Source of the DNA: Homarus americanus
Taxonomy: Eukaryota > Arthropoda > Malacostraca > Decapoda > Nephropidae
NCBI RefSeq assembly: GCF_018991925.1
Contig: NW_024744529.1
Coordinates: 94,501 to 158,500, forward strand
Length of the DNA: 64,000 nucleotides
Direction: 5' to 3'
Shown: positions 1-10,826 of the stretch, piece after piece
How positions within the stretch are numbered: the first letter of the stretch is position 1
How the letters are laid out: each line of letters opens with the position of its first letter
Made by a program: the position numbers and the translations under genes
Notes under the pieces: generated by a model
Database searches by the model: none
The model's input: only the letters and a program-made list of their open reading frames with translations
Told to the model about the DNA's origin: nothing

Positions 1-206
1 CACGCGAAATGAGAGGTTTGTGTTTTTTTATGGGCGCCTGATACCACGCCTTGTTCGGAATAGGTGAGGGAGGGAGGGAGGGAGGGGGGGGGTGAGTGAG
101 GAGTAGAGGGAGAAGTGGGTGAGAGATTGAGGGAGGGGTAGAGAAAGAGGTAGGTGAGGGGGTGAAGTAGGAGCAGCTTAAAGAAGGGGTTTATACTGTA
201 TAGACA
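1..206. repeat. Purine-rich, G-run flank
   Basis: From about 61 to 170 the + strand is almost all G and A with many GGGAGG words. There is no open frame of interest. It leads into the 32-bp minisatellite. Confidence 0.7.
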
Positions 207-539
207 GGTGGAAGAGGAGGTATATACGTGTTGAAAGAGATGGAAGAGGAGGTATATACGTGTTGACAGAGGTGGAAGAGGAGGTATATACGTGTTGACA
301 AAGGTGGAAGAGGAGGTATATACGTGTTGACAGAGGTGGAAGAGGAGGTATATACGTGTTGACAAAGGTGGAAGAGGGAGTATATACGTGTTGAAAGATG
401 TGGAAAAGGAGGTATATACGTGTTGACAGAGGTGGAAGAGGAGGTATATACGTGTTGACAAAGGTGGAAGAGGGAGTATATACGTGTTGAAAGATGTGGA
501 AAAGGAGGTATATACGTGTTGACAGAGGTGGAAGAGGAG
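207..539. repeat. 32-bp minisatellite, about 10 copies, with 96-bp higher-order unit
   Basis: The word TATATACGTGTTGA recurs at 221, 253, 285, 317, 349, 381, 413, 445, 477 and 509, exactly 32 bp apart. Variants of the linker (GACAGAGG, GACAAAGG, GAAAGATG) follow the same three-step order twice from 361 to 539. This gives a 96-bp higher-order repeat. Open frames on the minus strand here are repeat translations. Confidence 0.97.
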
Positions 540-1688
540 ACATAAACATACATTAGTGGAACAGTTGGCACATTTATACATATCACTAGAATGTGGAAAA
601 GGAGAGAATATGGAAATGATACACGGGAGAGGAATAACACACAACAAACATACATACCACATAATATGCTAACGATGATGGAAGAGGAGAGAGAATGTGA
701 GGGTAAATGGCGACGCAGGAATGGGATAATCTGATAATTACGGGGTCTGGCGGGAGGGGAATAGGTGTGTGTGATTGTACCTTTACCGAGTGTGGTGATG
801 GGAGGTTGTGGATGGGTGGGGAGAGGGAAGGGGGGGGATAGAGGAGAGGAGATGGGAATGGGTAGAAGGAGGAGGGGGTGGGGGTTAAAACCGATCGAAA
901 CAAAGCGAACTCAGACAATCTACGGATCAAAGATGGCGTCGAAAATACACTGAGACTCTCTAGACCTTAACCTGATGTGTTCTAAGTTACGTAGTTTAGA
1001 GAACGATCAGAACGCGCGATTTTGTTGAATTCTTGATAAAACAAACAATCCCAAACTCTCAGACAAAGATGGCGACGAGACTTCACTGTGCCTCTCTATA
1101 CAGTAAGCCGATACATTCTTACTTCCTGGATAACGAAAATAATGAACACGTGCACCTCGGTCTGGTTATCGGTAAGGCGATCTATCCGTGTCTGCAGCAG
1201 GCGCCGTGGGGGTAGGGGGAGGAGGGGGGGGAGAAGCGATGGGGGAGGGTAGGGGGGGAGTAACGAGGGGGTAGGGGAAGGTATTGGGGGAGGAGGGTGA
1301 TTGGCGCCTGTCTATATTGAGCTGCTCCATCCATCGATCACTCCTTGTGTGGACGAGAACCTCCTTTAAGCCCTTAATTGCTTCCTGCAAATAATAATAA
1401 TAATTAAATATCAATATAGGCGTTAATAATAAGCTTTATATAGAGAACGTCGACCGTACATACTTTGTCAACTTGGCCACCAAAAATAATGGAACAAAAT
1501 GCTTTAAAATTGCAGTTATAGAAAGAAAAAATTGATAGAAAAAAATAGAATATAGACAATTTAAATAACATTAGTAATGATTACAGTGTATAATTAGCCA
1601 TTGAAGACGATTATACATTTTGTGGATTATTGGATTATTGCGAATTGATATAACTACTTAGGTTTGAATTAGGACATTTTGGAGACTG
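540..1688. other. Non-coding, mixed: unique DNA, G-rich runs, dispersed ATGGCG element
   Basis: 540-780 is unremarkable. 785-890 and 1204-1300 are G/A-rich. Two related 34-nt elements beginning AAAGATGGCG lie at about 929 and 1065 (see findings). 1380-1680 is AT-rich. No gene is supported; the short open frames lack any recognisable domain. Confidence 0.5.
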
Positions 1689-2954
1689 TATGTGTGTGTG
1701 TGTGTGTGTCTCCTTACTAACCATTACACAGTCAATATCTCGACCGGTTATTTTCATGGCTCACTTCGTAATAAAGTTATATTGCCAATTTTTATATTAT
1801 TTCTGATTTTCAATTATAGGTAAATACAGTATGATAGTTACGGTATTTTGTCAATATCTGATATATTATTCCGTGTGTGTGTGTGTGTGTGTGTGTGTAA
1901 ACAATGGTAGACACATGACGTCTTACGGGTGTTTATGTTCTAGGCGGATTTAACACGTTGAAGGAGTGTGTTATTCACCCTGCGATTATATAATGGGAGG
2001 GCAATTCGTTTGTCGGTCTGATGTGTATTTGCTTACTGACGTTACAATATTCCTGTGACTTGATTCTTAGAAGTTTGTAAAGTTCGGTCTATTATGAACG
2101 ACTCTAACTGATTGACATAAGTTAGAGAAAAGGTAATATACAAAATGGCCTCAAAATCATAGTGAGACTCTACCTATTTAGCTAACCATTAGAATGAAGG
2201 GGGGGGGGAGGCTAAGTAGTCCTAATGGGGTCCTGATCGTAATGGTTCAGAGATGTAATGAATCTTAATCTTGGTATTGATTCCAGTTCTAATAGGTTAG
2301 GTTAGATTGGGGCCTGTTTAGTTCTGGGGCCCAAATGACCTCCAACCATGCCTCGTGTGGGAGAAGGCATTAATATTTCATGCCTCTAAACAGCAGAAAA
2401 TAATTATTCCTCTCTTTTGGGGGATCGCCAGTCTCCCCCCCCCCCTCTCCCCTCTCATCCCCTCAAAGAAAAGGAAGGTAGAGGAGGGTAAGACTTCAAA
2501 GGCGCCGTTTATGTGTAGGAAGGAACGTCTATTCTTGTTCAACTTTATGCAGTTTAGTCTTGAAAGGGGAGCTTAGTATTTAATGGTTCAATGGTGTTAT
2601 GCGTCATTATAATGGTTAGTTAAATGTCAGAGTTCAACAGAATATTAGATAAATAAACCTGTTATAGTACACCGTAATAGTAGGCCATTAACCACCTCAA
2701 TGCACCATAATGCTCAACAGTCAACAATCAGACGCACCACAATAATGAACAGCTAACTGCTACAATAAGCCATAGTACTGGACACACACACTACCCACGA
2801 GGCTACACCACAATAATGGAAAACCTCGAGAGAATTTGATAATTGATGTCTTATTGGTGATTAATAGTGCCAATTACCTGAACACAGGACACGACACTTG
2901 AGGCTATTGTAACGAGCACTGATTGTAGTTACGATCAATTGGGTATCTTAATTG
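1689..2954. other. Mostly unique AT-rich intergenic DNA with two (GT)n tracts
   Basis: (GT)n occurs at 1690-1709 and 1873-1898. A third ATGGC-type element is at 2143. A short TTAGG-like run (AGGTTAGGTTAGATT) lies near 2295, and poly-G/poly-C runs near 2200 and 2434. 2640-2840 is degenerate in ACAATAATG-type words. Nothing coding is recognised. Confidence 0.5.
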
Positions 2955-3172
2955 CTGGGGGGGGTGAGGGGGCGTTGGGAGGGGGGTGTCTTTAACTGGT
3001 ATGGAGAGTGATTAGGGTGCAGCAGCTCTTGCAGATATTGATAGATTGGGGGATAAATGGAGAGGAGAGGAGAGAAGGGCGGAGGGAAGGAGAATAGAAG
3101 AGGGGGGAAGAAGAGAGGAGGAAGAGGAAGGACAGACAGTAATGAGGTCATGTGCATGTATTCATTTATTGT

Positions 3173-3204
<32 letters not shown>

Positions 3205-3487
3205 CTCTTTTCTGTCAATTTTTCTTACCTGACATAGATGGCTGAAAAGACAGACAGACAGACAGAGTTCGTGTTATCTGTGAGAGGGGAGTGGAGAAGG
3301 AAGAGGTAGGCAGGCGGGAGGGGAAATAGCTAGCAAGGAGGGAGGGAGGGGGGAGGGGAAGATAGAGGTACAAGGGAGGAAGGTGAGGGGAAGTGGGGAG
3401 GCGGAAGAGGCCGCGAGAAGGGGAGATGAGGGAGGTGGGAGAGGAAGAAAGCATTTCCCCTTCCCTTTCACTGTTCCAATCAAACCA

Positions 3488-3524
<37 letters not shown>

Positions 3525-3801
3525 AGTAAAAAGAGCGACACAACACAACAGTAAGGGGAGCCACCATCCTCACGCCATCTGAATGAAAATCACCCTTGAT
3601 GCCTGGGCTCCTTCAAGCACCCATCCCTGGTGCTCTATCCCGCCACATGTCGTAAAAGTGAGTGAGTGAGAGGGAGAGAGAGAGAGAGTGAGGGGGTGAG
3701 AGGGCGGGAGAGATAGAGAGGGAGGGAGGGGGGAGAGGGAGAGAGAGGGAGGGGAGGTATAGAAGTAAGTAAAGAGAAAGAGGGTGGGAAGGTGAACAAG
3801 G

Positions 3802-3832
<31 letters not shown>

Positions 3833-3835
3833 CTA
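2955..3835. repeat. Purine tracts with (CT)n and (GA)n microsatellites
   Basis: Nearly pure purine runs occupy 3055-3140, 3280-3455 and 3662-3832. (CT)n is at 3174-3208 and 3491-3520, and (GA)n at 3805-3832. The open frames here are repeat translations. Confidence 0.85.
3585..3660 (+). mobile_element. Possible retroelement fragment
   Basis: A short island of complex sequence among purine tracts contains CCCGCCACATGTCGTAAAAG. It resembles, from memory only, 3' segments of dispersed arthropod SINE/LINE elements. No terminal repeat or tail is visible, so this is tentative. Confidence 0.2.
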
Positions 3836-4062
3836 TGTAGTAGTGTTATGCAATATTATACAGTGTCATGGTGGCATAAACAGTGCTATACATTCTTAGA
3901 TAATGCTATACAGTACTATACAATACCATATTAGCCTTATCCAGTTATTATATTCTTTCATGATATACTTAAACGGGTAGTTGATTCGGTACAGGTGCTA
4001 TACAATGCTATACTATGCTACACAATGCTATACACATCTCGGTAGTATAATTGTGTACATTG
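3836..4062. repeat. Cryptically simple block of CTATAC words
   Basis: GCTATAC, ACTATAC and close variants recur at irregular 9-40 bp spacing (for example around 3890, 3905, 3915, 3996 and 4006). The block is not a clean tandem array. No coding potential. Confidence 0.7.
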
Positions 4063-4570
4063 TTAGGATACTCCACTCTACCTCGCCACTCGGCTGTAAT
4101 GTCCGCGAATGTCCCTTTGTGTCTCTTTACGTGTCATTGTACGGGACAAATGAGACAATTCTCTTACTTAATGTGGTTTATGGTGTCCTAATTTACCCCT
4201 GTCCCATTATGTCCATTTTTGTAGTGTCTTAATGATCTATCCAACACTGTCCTGTACTCTTGCCATGGGTGGGTGTCCTAAATACGGTTATACCTCTCTT
4301 GTTATTATAGGGGAGTGTCCCATTTTGTAGTGTCCTAATAATCCCTTTAACAGATGTCATGAGAATGTCCTAAATCCAACTATCATCTGTGCTATTGTAG
4401 GGAAGAGGTTACCAGTGTCCCATCTCATTCATTCTGTCCAATATTGTCCTTTCAGCCTCACTCTTGGGTTAGAATGTCCTGCAGATTGTGTCCTAAATCT
4501 GATGTGTCCATTTTTTACTGCTTATGTCCTCTATAGTGTCGTAAAATGCCTACCCTATGACTCAGAATGA
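4063..4570. repeat. Cryptically simple block of TGTCC words
   Basis: TGTCC, often as GTGTCCTAA or TGTCCCAT, occurs roughly every 20-35 bp over about 450 bp without a fixed period. The 83-residue open frame ending at 4232 is a by-product. Confidence 0.75.
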
Positions 4571-4767
4571 CCCTTATATGGCTCTCTCTCGTACCTGTGA
4601 GTGAAGGAGGAGGAATATTTTGAGAAGGTAGATAAGAAGGAAATAGATTAAGATACAGAAAAAGAAAAAAAAAGAAAAGGGGAAAAGAAGAAGCAGTCTC
4701 TCAGTGCTTAAGAGGTTGTAAACAATAAAAGTAGAGTGGGAGGAAGTTGAGGAGGAGGATGAGGGGG

Positions 4768-4817
<50 letters not shown>

Positions 4818-4932
4818 TACGTGTCACGTTTTCTTAGCTTCCGGGCTTTGTTGACGGTGAACCTCCCAAACAATTATTTTTACATATATTTTTTTTTTCT
4901 CCAAGACCTGTCCTTTGTAGCTCTAAAACACA
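4571..4932. repeat. Purine tract with (GA)n 4771-4814, then T-rich spacer
   Basis: 4600-4770 is A/G-rich and 4771-4814 is (GA)n. 4815-4932 is ordinary T-rich DNA. No gene seen. Confidence 0.8.
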
Positions 4933-5155
4933 GGTCGTTTTTATGGTGTTTTTGTGGTGTTTTTGTAGGTCGTTTTTATGGTGTTTTTGTAGGTCGTTTT
5001 TGTGGTGTTTTTGTAGGTCGTTTTTGTGGTGTTTTTGTAGGTCGTTTTTGTGGTGTTTTTGTAGGTCGTTTTTGTGGTGTTTTTGTAGGTCGTTTTTGTG
5101 GTGTTTTTGTAGGTCGTTTTTGTGGTGTTTTTGTAGGTCGTTTTTGTGGTTTTTG
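4933..5155. repeat. 24-bp minisatellite, about 9 copies
   Basis: GGTCGTTTTTG recurs at 4968, 4992, 5016, 5040, 5064, 5088, 5112 and 5136 with a 24-bp period; the first copy at 4933 is longer. Because 24 is a multiple of 3, the + frames give periodic peptides (GVFVGRFC), which are not evidence of a gene. Confidence 0.96.
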
Positions 5156-5310
5156 AGAGGTTTCTTGTGGGTAATTATTTGCTTTAGAGTAAAATATTTG
5201 TGGTTTGTTATTTTGTTGTGTTTGAATTTTTTTATTTTTTTAAGGATGGTAGTGAAGGGATATTATTTTTAATGTGTTAGAGATGAAGGATTTTAAAGTG
5301 TGTGTAGTAT

Positions 5311-5361
<51 letters not shown>

Positions 5362-5756
5362 TGTATTCCACCATGCACGCAATGTACACCACCACACACG
5401 CAATATACACCACCACTCACGCAATGTACACACCACTACACACGCACACACGTACCAAACATACGTCCGTGCGTGAGTGGAGACGATCATTACCGCAAAT
5501 TTAATTCCGAGTTGAGCATCGTAAAAGCCAGCCCAGGTAGTCTTGAGTCTTTACCTCCTCTTCTCTCTCTAGCTCTTCTTTATCATTTTATTGCTACTTC
5601 CCTTATTCGTAATCTCATTTTAGTGAGTTTTATTATTTAATGTCTCCTTTTTTCTCATTTTCTGTTTCTTTTTATTCTCTTTTGTTTCATATTTTTTATT
5701 CAGTCTTTATCTTATCGATCGTCTTCATCTGATTCTTATCTTCGTGTAAATGTTTT

Positions 5757-5787
<31 letters not shown>

Positions 5788-5984
5788 TTATTATTATTTC
5801 CCCTTTGTTTTGTCTCTCTGTCCACCATCTTTATCACCCTTGGTTTTTTCCCCTCCTTCTCTGTCCACCATCTTTACCACCCTGGCCCCACTCACCCCCT
5901 GTCACCCCTCTCACTGGCCACAAATGAATGTTGTGAGTATGTAAACGAGGGGTGGCCATTACTCTCTCTCACACACCGACTGTT
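5156..5984. repeat. T-rich DNA with (AC)n, (ATT)n and short duplications
   Basis: (AC)n is at 5316-5358, followed by degenerate ACGCAATGTACACCACC copies to about 5450. (ATT)n is at 5756-5799. A CTCTGTCCACCATCTTTA unit is duplicated near 5816 and 5859. No gene seen. Confidence 0.8.
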
Positions 5985-6276
5985 AGGGTTGAGGGAGAGG
6001 GGAAAGGAGGGTTGGAGTAGAGGGGAGAGGAAGGTAGGGGAGAAGGGAGTGAGAGAGAGAGATGTAGGGAGGAGGGAAGAGAGAGGACGGTGAGAGAAGA
6101 GAGGTTAAGAAATGGAATAGGGAAAGAAAGGAAAAAAAAATAACACTGCTGTAACGGGGATAGAGGGGGAAAGGAAAGGGGAAGAGAGGGGAAAGAGGGA
6201 AGACTCTCTTTTAACCTTGAAAATAAGAACATGAACATTTATTAACTATCCTTTGATGTTCAACCGTGAAAGAGAA

Positions 6277-6318
<42 letters not shown>
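5985..6318. repeat. Purine tract followed by (CT)n
   Basis: 5985-6210 is almost all A/G on the + strand. (CT)n occupies 6281-6317, so purine- and pyrimidine-rich strands switch across about 70 bp. Confidence 0.85.
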
Positions 6319-6320
<2 letters not shown>

Positions 6321-6966
6321 TAAAATAAACATCATCATTTCCTTCCTCACCGTCTTTCCTCCTCTCCTCACCTCGTCCCTCTCCTTAGTATGCCTGGAGG
6401 CGCCTTAGAGAGAGGGGAGAGTGAGGGGAGAGAAGGTCCCCTCTTACCCTGGTTTACTTACCTGTTTACTCTCCCAAAGCTTTTACTGGATGAGTTTTAA
6501 TTTATTCTGGTTTAATGCAGTGGTTTTAGGTGGAATGTAATCTAAGTTAGAGTGGGTTGATAGGTGGAGTGGGATTGTATATGGAGTGCGATTTTGACGG
6601 AGGGGTTTTTATATAGAGTGCGTTAAATGGGATAATTATATGTTCATAATGGGACTAATGGAGTATTTATAGGGACTAATACTTTGTTTACAATGGGGTA
6701 ATATTGTGTTTATAATGGTGCATGGAAGCAGGTGCGCCCGACCATAATTGAGCACTCCACCTTCCCACGGTAAAAAATGGAGCAGGTGGCTGTTAGTGGG
6801 GTGGGGGGAGGCAAGCAGAAATAACAACATCCAGAGGATTGTCATAAACCTAACCTAACCTAACCTAAACTAAACATAAGCCTTCTCAAAATTATCCTCA
6901 AACTACAGGAACAAAGTCGGAGAACATTTACTACTACTACTACTACTACTACTACTGTTAGAACAT
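6319..6966. other. Intergenic, partly degenerate GGAGTG words; CCTAA run
   Basis: 6500-6680 repeats loose GGAGTGNGATT words. 6846-6870 is a (CCTAA)n interstitial telomere-type run of about four units. (ACT)n is at 6930-6955. No gene recognised. Confidence 0.6.
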
Positions 6967-7170
6967 GTGTGGGGGGGCAGGTGTGTTAGGAAAGGTGGGA
7001 GGGCAGGTGTGTTAGGGCAGGTGGGAGGACAGGTGACAGGGCAGGTGTGTTAGGACAGGTGAGAGGGCAGGTGTGTTAGGACAGGTATGTTAGGACAGGT
7101 GAGAGGACAGGTGACAGGGCAGGTGAGAGGGCAGGTGTGTTAGGACAGGTGAGAGGGCAGGTGGGAGGAA
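6967..7170. repeat. GGCAGGTGTGTTAGGAC minisatellite
   Basis: ACAGGTGAGAG and GGCAGGTGTGTTAGG modules of 11-16 bp alternate irregularly over about 200 bp. The repeated CAGGTG is an E-box-like word by composition. Confidence 0.9.
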
Positions 7171-7660
7171 AATGAAACAAAGAGAGAGATGGCAGGATGT
7201 GAGGCATTGGTGCATGAGATAAGACGATGGATAATGGCGGGAGGTAGGAAGAAAAAGGAGAGAGAATAAGAAAACAAGAGAGAGGAGAAGATAGGAAGAA
7301 GAAGAGAGGGCGCAAGAAAAGAAGAAAAATAGATGTAGGAAGAAGGGAAGGAAAGAGCAAAATAGACGGGGGATGTAAAAAAAAATAGAGGAAGAGAAGA
7401 AAGGAGAATAATGAGAATATTAAAAGAATATGAGTCAAAAGTTACATAAACCATTCAATTTATCCATCTGAACGGAGAAGAAAATCGTATATACTAACTT
7501 TTCTCCCCCTCCCTTCCCCCTCCTCCATCCTCTTCCCCCATCCCAGCATATTCACCTCTCCCCTCCACCTCACGAATCTCCCTAGCATAACCTCTCTTCC
7601 CCACCCTTGCTTCTCCCCCCTCCCCCCTCCCCCTGTGTATCTCTCTGACAGACACACGGA
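7171..7660. repeat. Adjacent purine and pyrimidine tracts
   Basis: 7171-7440 is A/G-rich and 7495-7640 is C/T-rich on the same strand. The two blocks could pair imperfectly. Long minus-strand frames here are translations of these tracts. Confidence 0.8.
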
Positions 7661-7905
7661 CGCCCCAGGACCTTACCAGCATCCTCCGCACCGGATGAAA
7701 TACAGGAGATGACTCACTGGGGTCTCATCTCCTTGAAGGAATCCTGTAAGGCGGTGCTGTTTTAATGTCTCGAATAACTTTACCAGAGAGAGAGAGAGAG
7801 AGTGAGAGAGAGAGAGAGAGAGTCATTATAAAATGTTCAACCAGGAAACTGATACACTGCCTTCAGTCATCTGGTGTGAGTTGTGTTTATAAATGCCTCC
7901 CAGCT

Positions 7906-7958
<53 letters not shown>

Positions 7959-8319
7959 TTTAGCAGTTGTACTTTTTTTTCTGATTGACTATCATTGTTT
8001 ATTTCTTTTGTTTGATTTTGTTTTTATTTGTATATTCATTGGGCTTCAATTGCAATCAAGATCTTTAAGCAAGTACCTCAGTAAATACAAGTACTAAACA
8101 ACAATTATCTAAAAGGTCAAGGAAGGTTATTTCTGTAAAGTTGTTTTTTCTTCGTCTTCATAAAAAAAACATTATTCGTTGTTTTTTTTGCGTGTTTTTT
8201 ATTTATTTATTTTTTTCAAGAAGGAAGTGTTCTCTCGTCCTGCTGCCACAATTATCGCTTCATCGGTTCCTTTCAGCCAATCCCTGCAGCGATATGACCG
8301 AATTTACTCATATACGGAG
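7661..8319. other. Unique DNA with (GA)n 7785-7822 and (CT)n 7909-7951
   Basis: Apart from the two microsatellites the DNA is T-rich and non-repetitive. An open frame from 8141 has a poly-Phe start and no recognisable domain, so I do not call it a gene. Confidence 0.6.
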
Positions 8320-8640
8320 GCTTCTATTGGTGTGCTCTGACTATTATAACACACTCGTTCATTGGTTGTTTGATTACCATAAAGTGCTTTCATTGGTTCT
8401 CTCTTTTCCTGGACTTGTGCTGAGTGGTCCTTACCTACGATATCGTGCGTTGATTGGTTCATTGCCTACCATAACGTGTGCTGCTTGATTGGTCTTTGCC
8501 GTGCGTTGATTGGTTCATTGCCTACCATAACGTGTGCTGCTTGATTGGTCTTTGCCGTGCGTTCATTGGTTCATTGCCTACCATAACGTGTGGTGATTGG
8601 TCCTTGCCTATTATACCGTGCATTCATTGATTCTTTGGTT
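8320..8640. repeat. Cluster of inverted CCAAT boxes with a 56-bp tandem repeat
   Basis: ATTGG (CCAAT on the minus strand) occurs at 8336, 8361, 8392, 8453, 8488, 8509, 8544, 8565 and 8596. From 8453 the pattern repeats exactly at 56 bp (8453/8509/8565 and 8488/8544), with CATTGCCTACCATAACGTG between sites. Confidence 0.9.
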
Positions 8641-8656
8641 ACCATGACGTGACGTG

Positions 8657-8702
<46 letters not shown>

Positions 8703-9700
8703 GTCTTGGTCAGGCTCGGAGACAGCTACTTCCCTGAGGTCCATTCCTCCCCCTTAACGAGTGCCTGTCATTCCTATATCCTAATTCACTCAGGTAAGGT
8801 CCCTCGTCACTTATTAGGTGACCAGGAGAGGGAGAAGAGGAGTGGTGGAGGTGGAAGAAGAAAGAGAGGAGAGGAGGAGGAGGAAGAAGAAGGAGAGAGG
8901 ATGCAGAGGGGAAGGGGGAGGAAGATGAAGTAGATAGAGTGGAGAGGAGGAGGAGGAGGAGGAGGAAGACTAAGAAGAAGGGGGAAAGGAAGACAGTAAA
9001 AAAGAAAAAGGGAAAGAAGTAAAGGAAGAGAAGGAAGAATAAGGAATAATAAAAGAAGGAGAAGAAGAAGAGTAAATGATGGAGGAGTGGATAATAAACT
9101 GGAGGATACGGAATGGAGAAAGAAGAAGTAGGGAGGGCAGAGGAAAATTAATAAATGTTGGAGGAGGAAAAAAAAAGAAGAGAATATACCTCCTGGGCAT
9201 GGGGTAAGGGGGGTGTCTTTTTGTCTCTAGTTTGAGGAAGAATGCAGAGACAAGAGGAGGAAGGGAAAGAAGAGGATGAGAGAGGAGAAGATGATGATGT
9301 TAAAGAGGAGAAGAAGAAGAGGAAAGATGATGTAGAGACGAAAGATTCCTTAGAAGAGTAAGTGGATGATGAATGATGCCGAAGAAGAGGAAGAGGAGGA
9401 GTAAACTGAAGAAAGAAAGGAGAAGCGGCAATCAATAAGAGGACGTGAAGGAAAGAAGAGAAAGGGGAGGATGCAAAGGAAGAGAAGCAGTAACAGAATA
9501 AAAGGAAAACAAGAGACGAAATTGAAGGGGAATACAAAGGAAAGAAAGAATAGGAAGAAAAGGAAAAGAAGGGAGTGAAGAAGAAGAAAATGATGAAGAA
9601 GTAGAAGGAAACGGGGAAGCATAAAAAAAAGAAGAAGGAATGAGAGGAAGAAGGAGAGGAAAATTGGGTTCGGTTAAAATCTAATCCACTGACAGGATTT
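8641..9700. repeat. (GA)n followed by a 0.85-kb purine tract
   Basis: (GA)n is at 8660-8701. From 8820 to about 9660 the + strand is overwhelmingly A/G with GAAGAAGAGG words. The 187-residue minus-strand frame is a Phe/Ser/Leu translation of this tract. Confidence 0.9.
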
Positions 9701-9777
9701 GCAATTTCCACCTCTCCGGATTGGGCAAAAAGTGGTTCATTTCGTACGAGATTTGACGTGGTTGAGACACCGACTCT

Positions 9778-10826
9778 TTATGGCTCTTTTATGTGAGTCT
9801 TTATGGCTCCTGTATCGGTCTCTTTATGGCTCCTGTATCGGTCAAATTATGTCTCATGTATCAGTCTAATTACGGCTCCTGTATCGGTGTCTTTATGGCT
9901 CCTGTATCGGTCTAATTATGTCTCATGTATCAGTCTAATTACGGCTCCTGTATCGGTCTCTTTATGGCTCCTGTATCGGTCTAATTTTGTCTCCTGTATC
10001 AATCTAATTACGGCTTCTGTATCGTTCTCTATGGCTCCTGTATCGGTCTCTTTATGGCTCCTGTATCAGTCTCTTTATGGCTCCTGTATCGGTCTCTTTA
10101 TGGCTCCTGTATCGATCTAATTATGTCTCCTGTATCAATCTAATTACGGCTTCTGTATCGTTCTCTATGGCTCCTGTATCGGTCTCTTTATGGCTCCTGT
10201 ATCAGTCTTTTATGGCTCCTGTATCGGTCTCTTTATGGCTCCTGTATCGATCTAATTATGTCTCCTGTATCAATCTTTTTATGGCTCCTGTATCAGTCTA
10301 ATTACGGCTCCTGTATCGTTCTCTTTATGGCTCCTGTATTGGTCTCTTTATGGCTCCTGTATCGGTCTCTTTATGGCTCCTGTATCAGTCTCTTTATGGC
10401 TCCTGTATCAGTCTCTTTATGGCTCCTGTATCGGTCTCTTTATGGCTCCTGTATTGGTCTCTGGCAATGGCTCCTGTATCGGTCTCTTTATGGCTCCTGT
10501 ATCGGTCTAATTATGTCTCATGTATCAGTCTAATTACGGCTCCTGTATCGTCTAATTTTTGTCTCCTGTATCAATCTAATACGGCTCCTGTATTTCTCTT
10601 TATGGCTCCTGTATTTAGTCTCTTTATGGCTCCTGTATCTTTATGGCTCCTGCATCAGTCTCTTTATGGCTCCTGTATCGGTCCTGTATCGGTCTCTTTA
10701 TGGCTCCTGTATTGGTCTCTTTATGGCTCCTGTATCGGTCTCTTTATGGCTCCTGTATTGGTCTCTTTATGGCTCCTGTATCGGTCTCTTTATGGCTCCT
10801 GTATCGGTCTCTTTATGGCTCCTGTG
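9778..10826. repeat. 23-bp minisatellite, about 1.05 kb
   Basis: Units of 23 bp built on TTTATGGCTCCTGTATCGGT repeat about 45 times, with an interspersed variant AATTATGTCTCATGTATCAG and a few shortened copies. All three + frames stay largely open because the unit has no stop in any phase, giving 23-residue peptide periods. No gene is implied. Confidence 0.97.

Noticed and set aside
207..539. Possible CRISPR array
   Set aside because: The 32-bp units are contiguous with no unique spacers, and the context is eukaryotic.
8141..8488. 115-residue + frame
   Set aside because: Begins in T-rich DNA and continues through the ATTGG repeat. No conserved motif.
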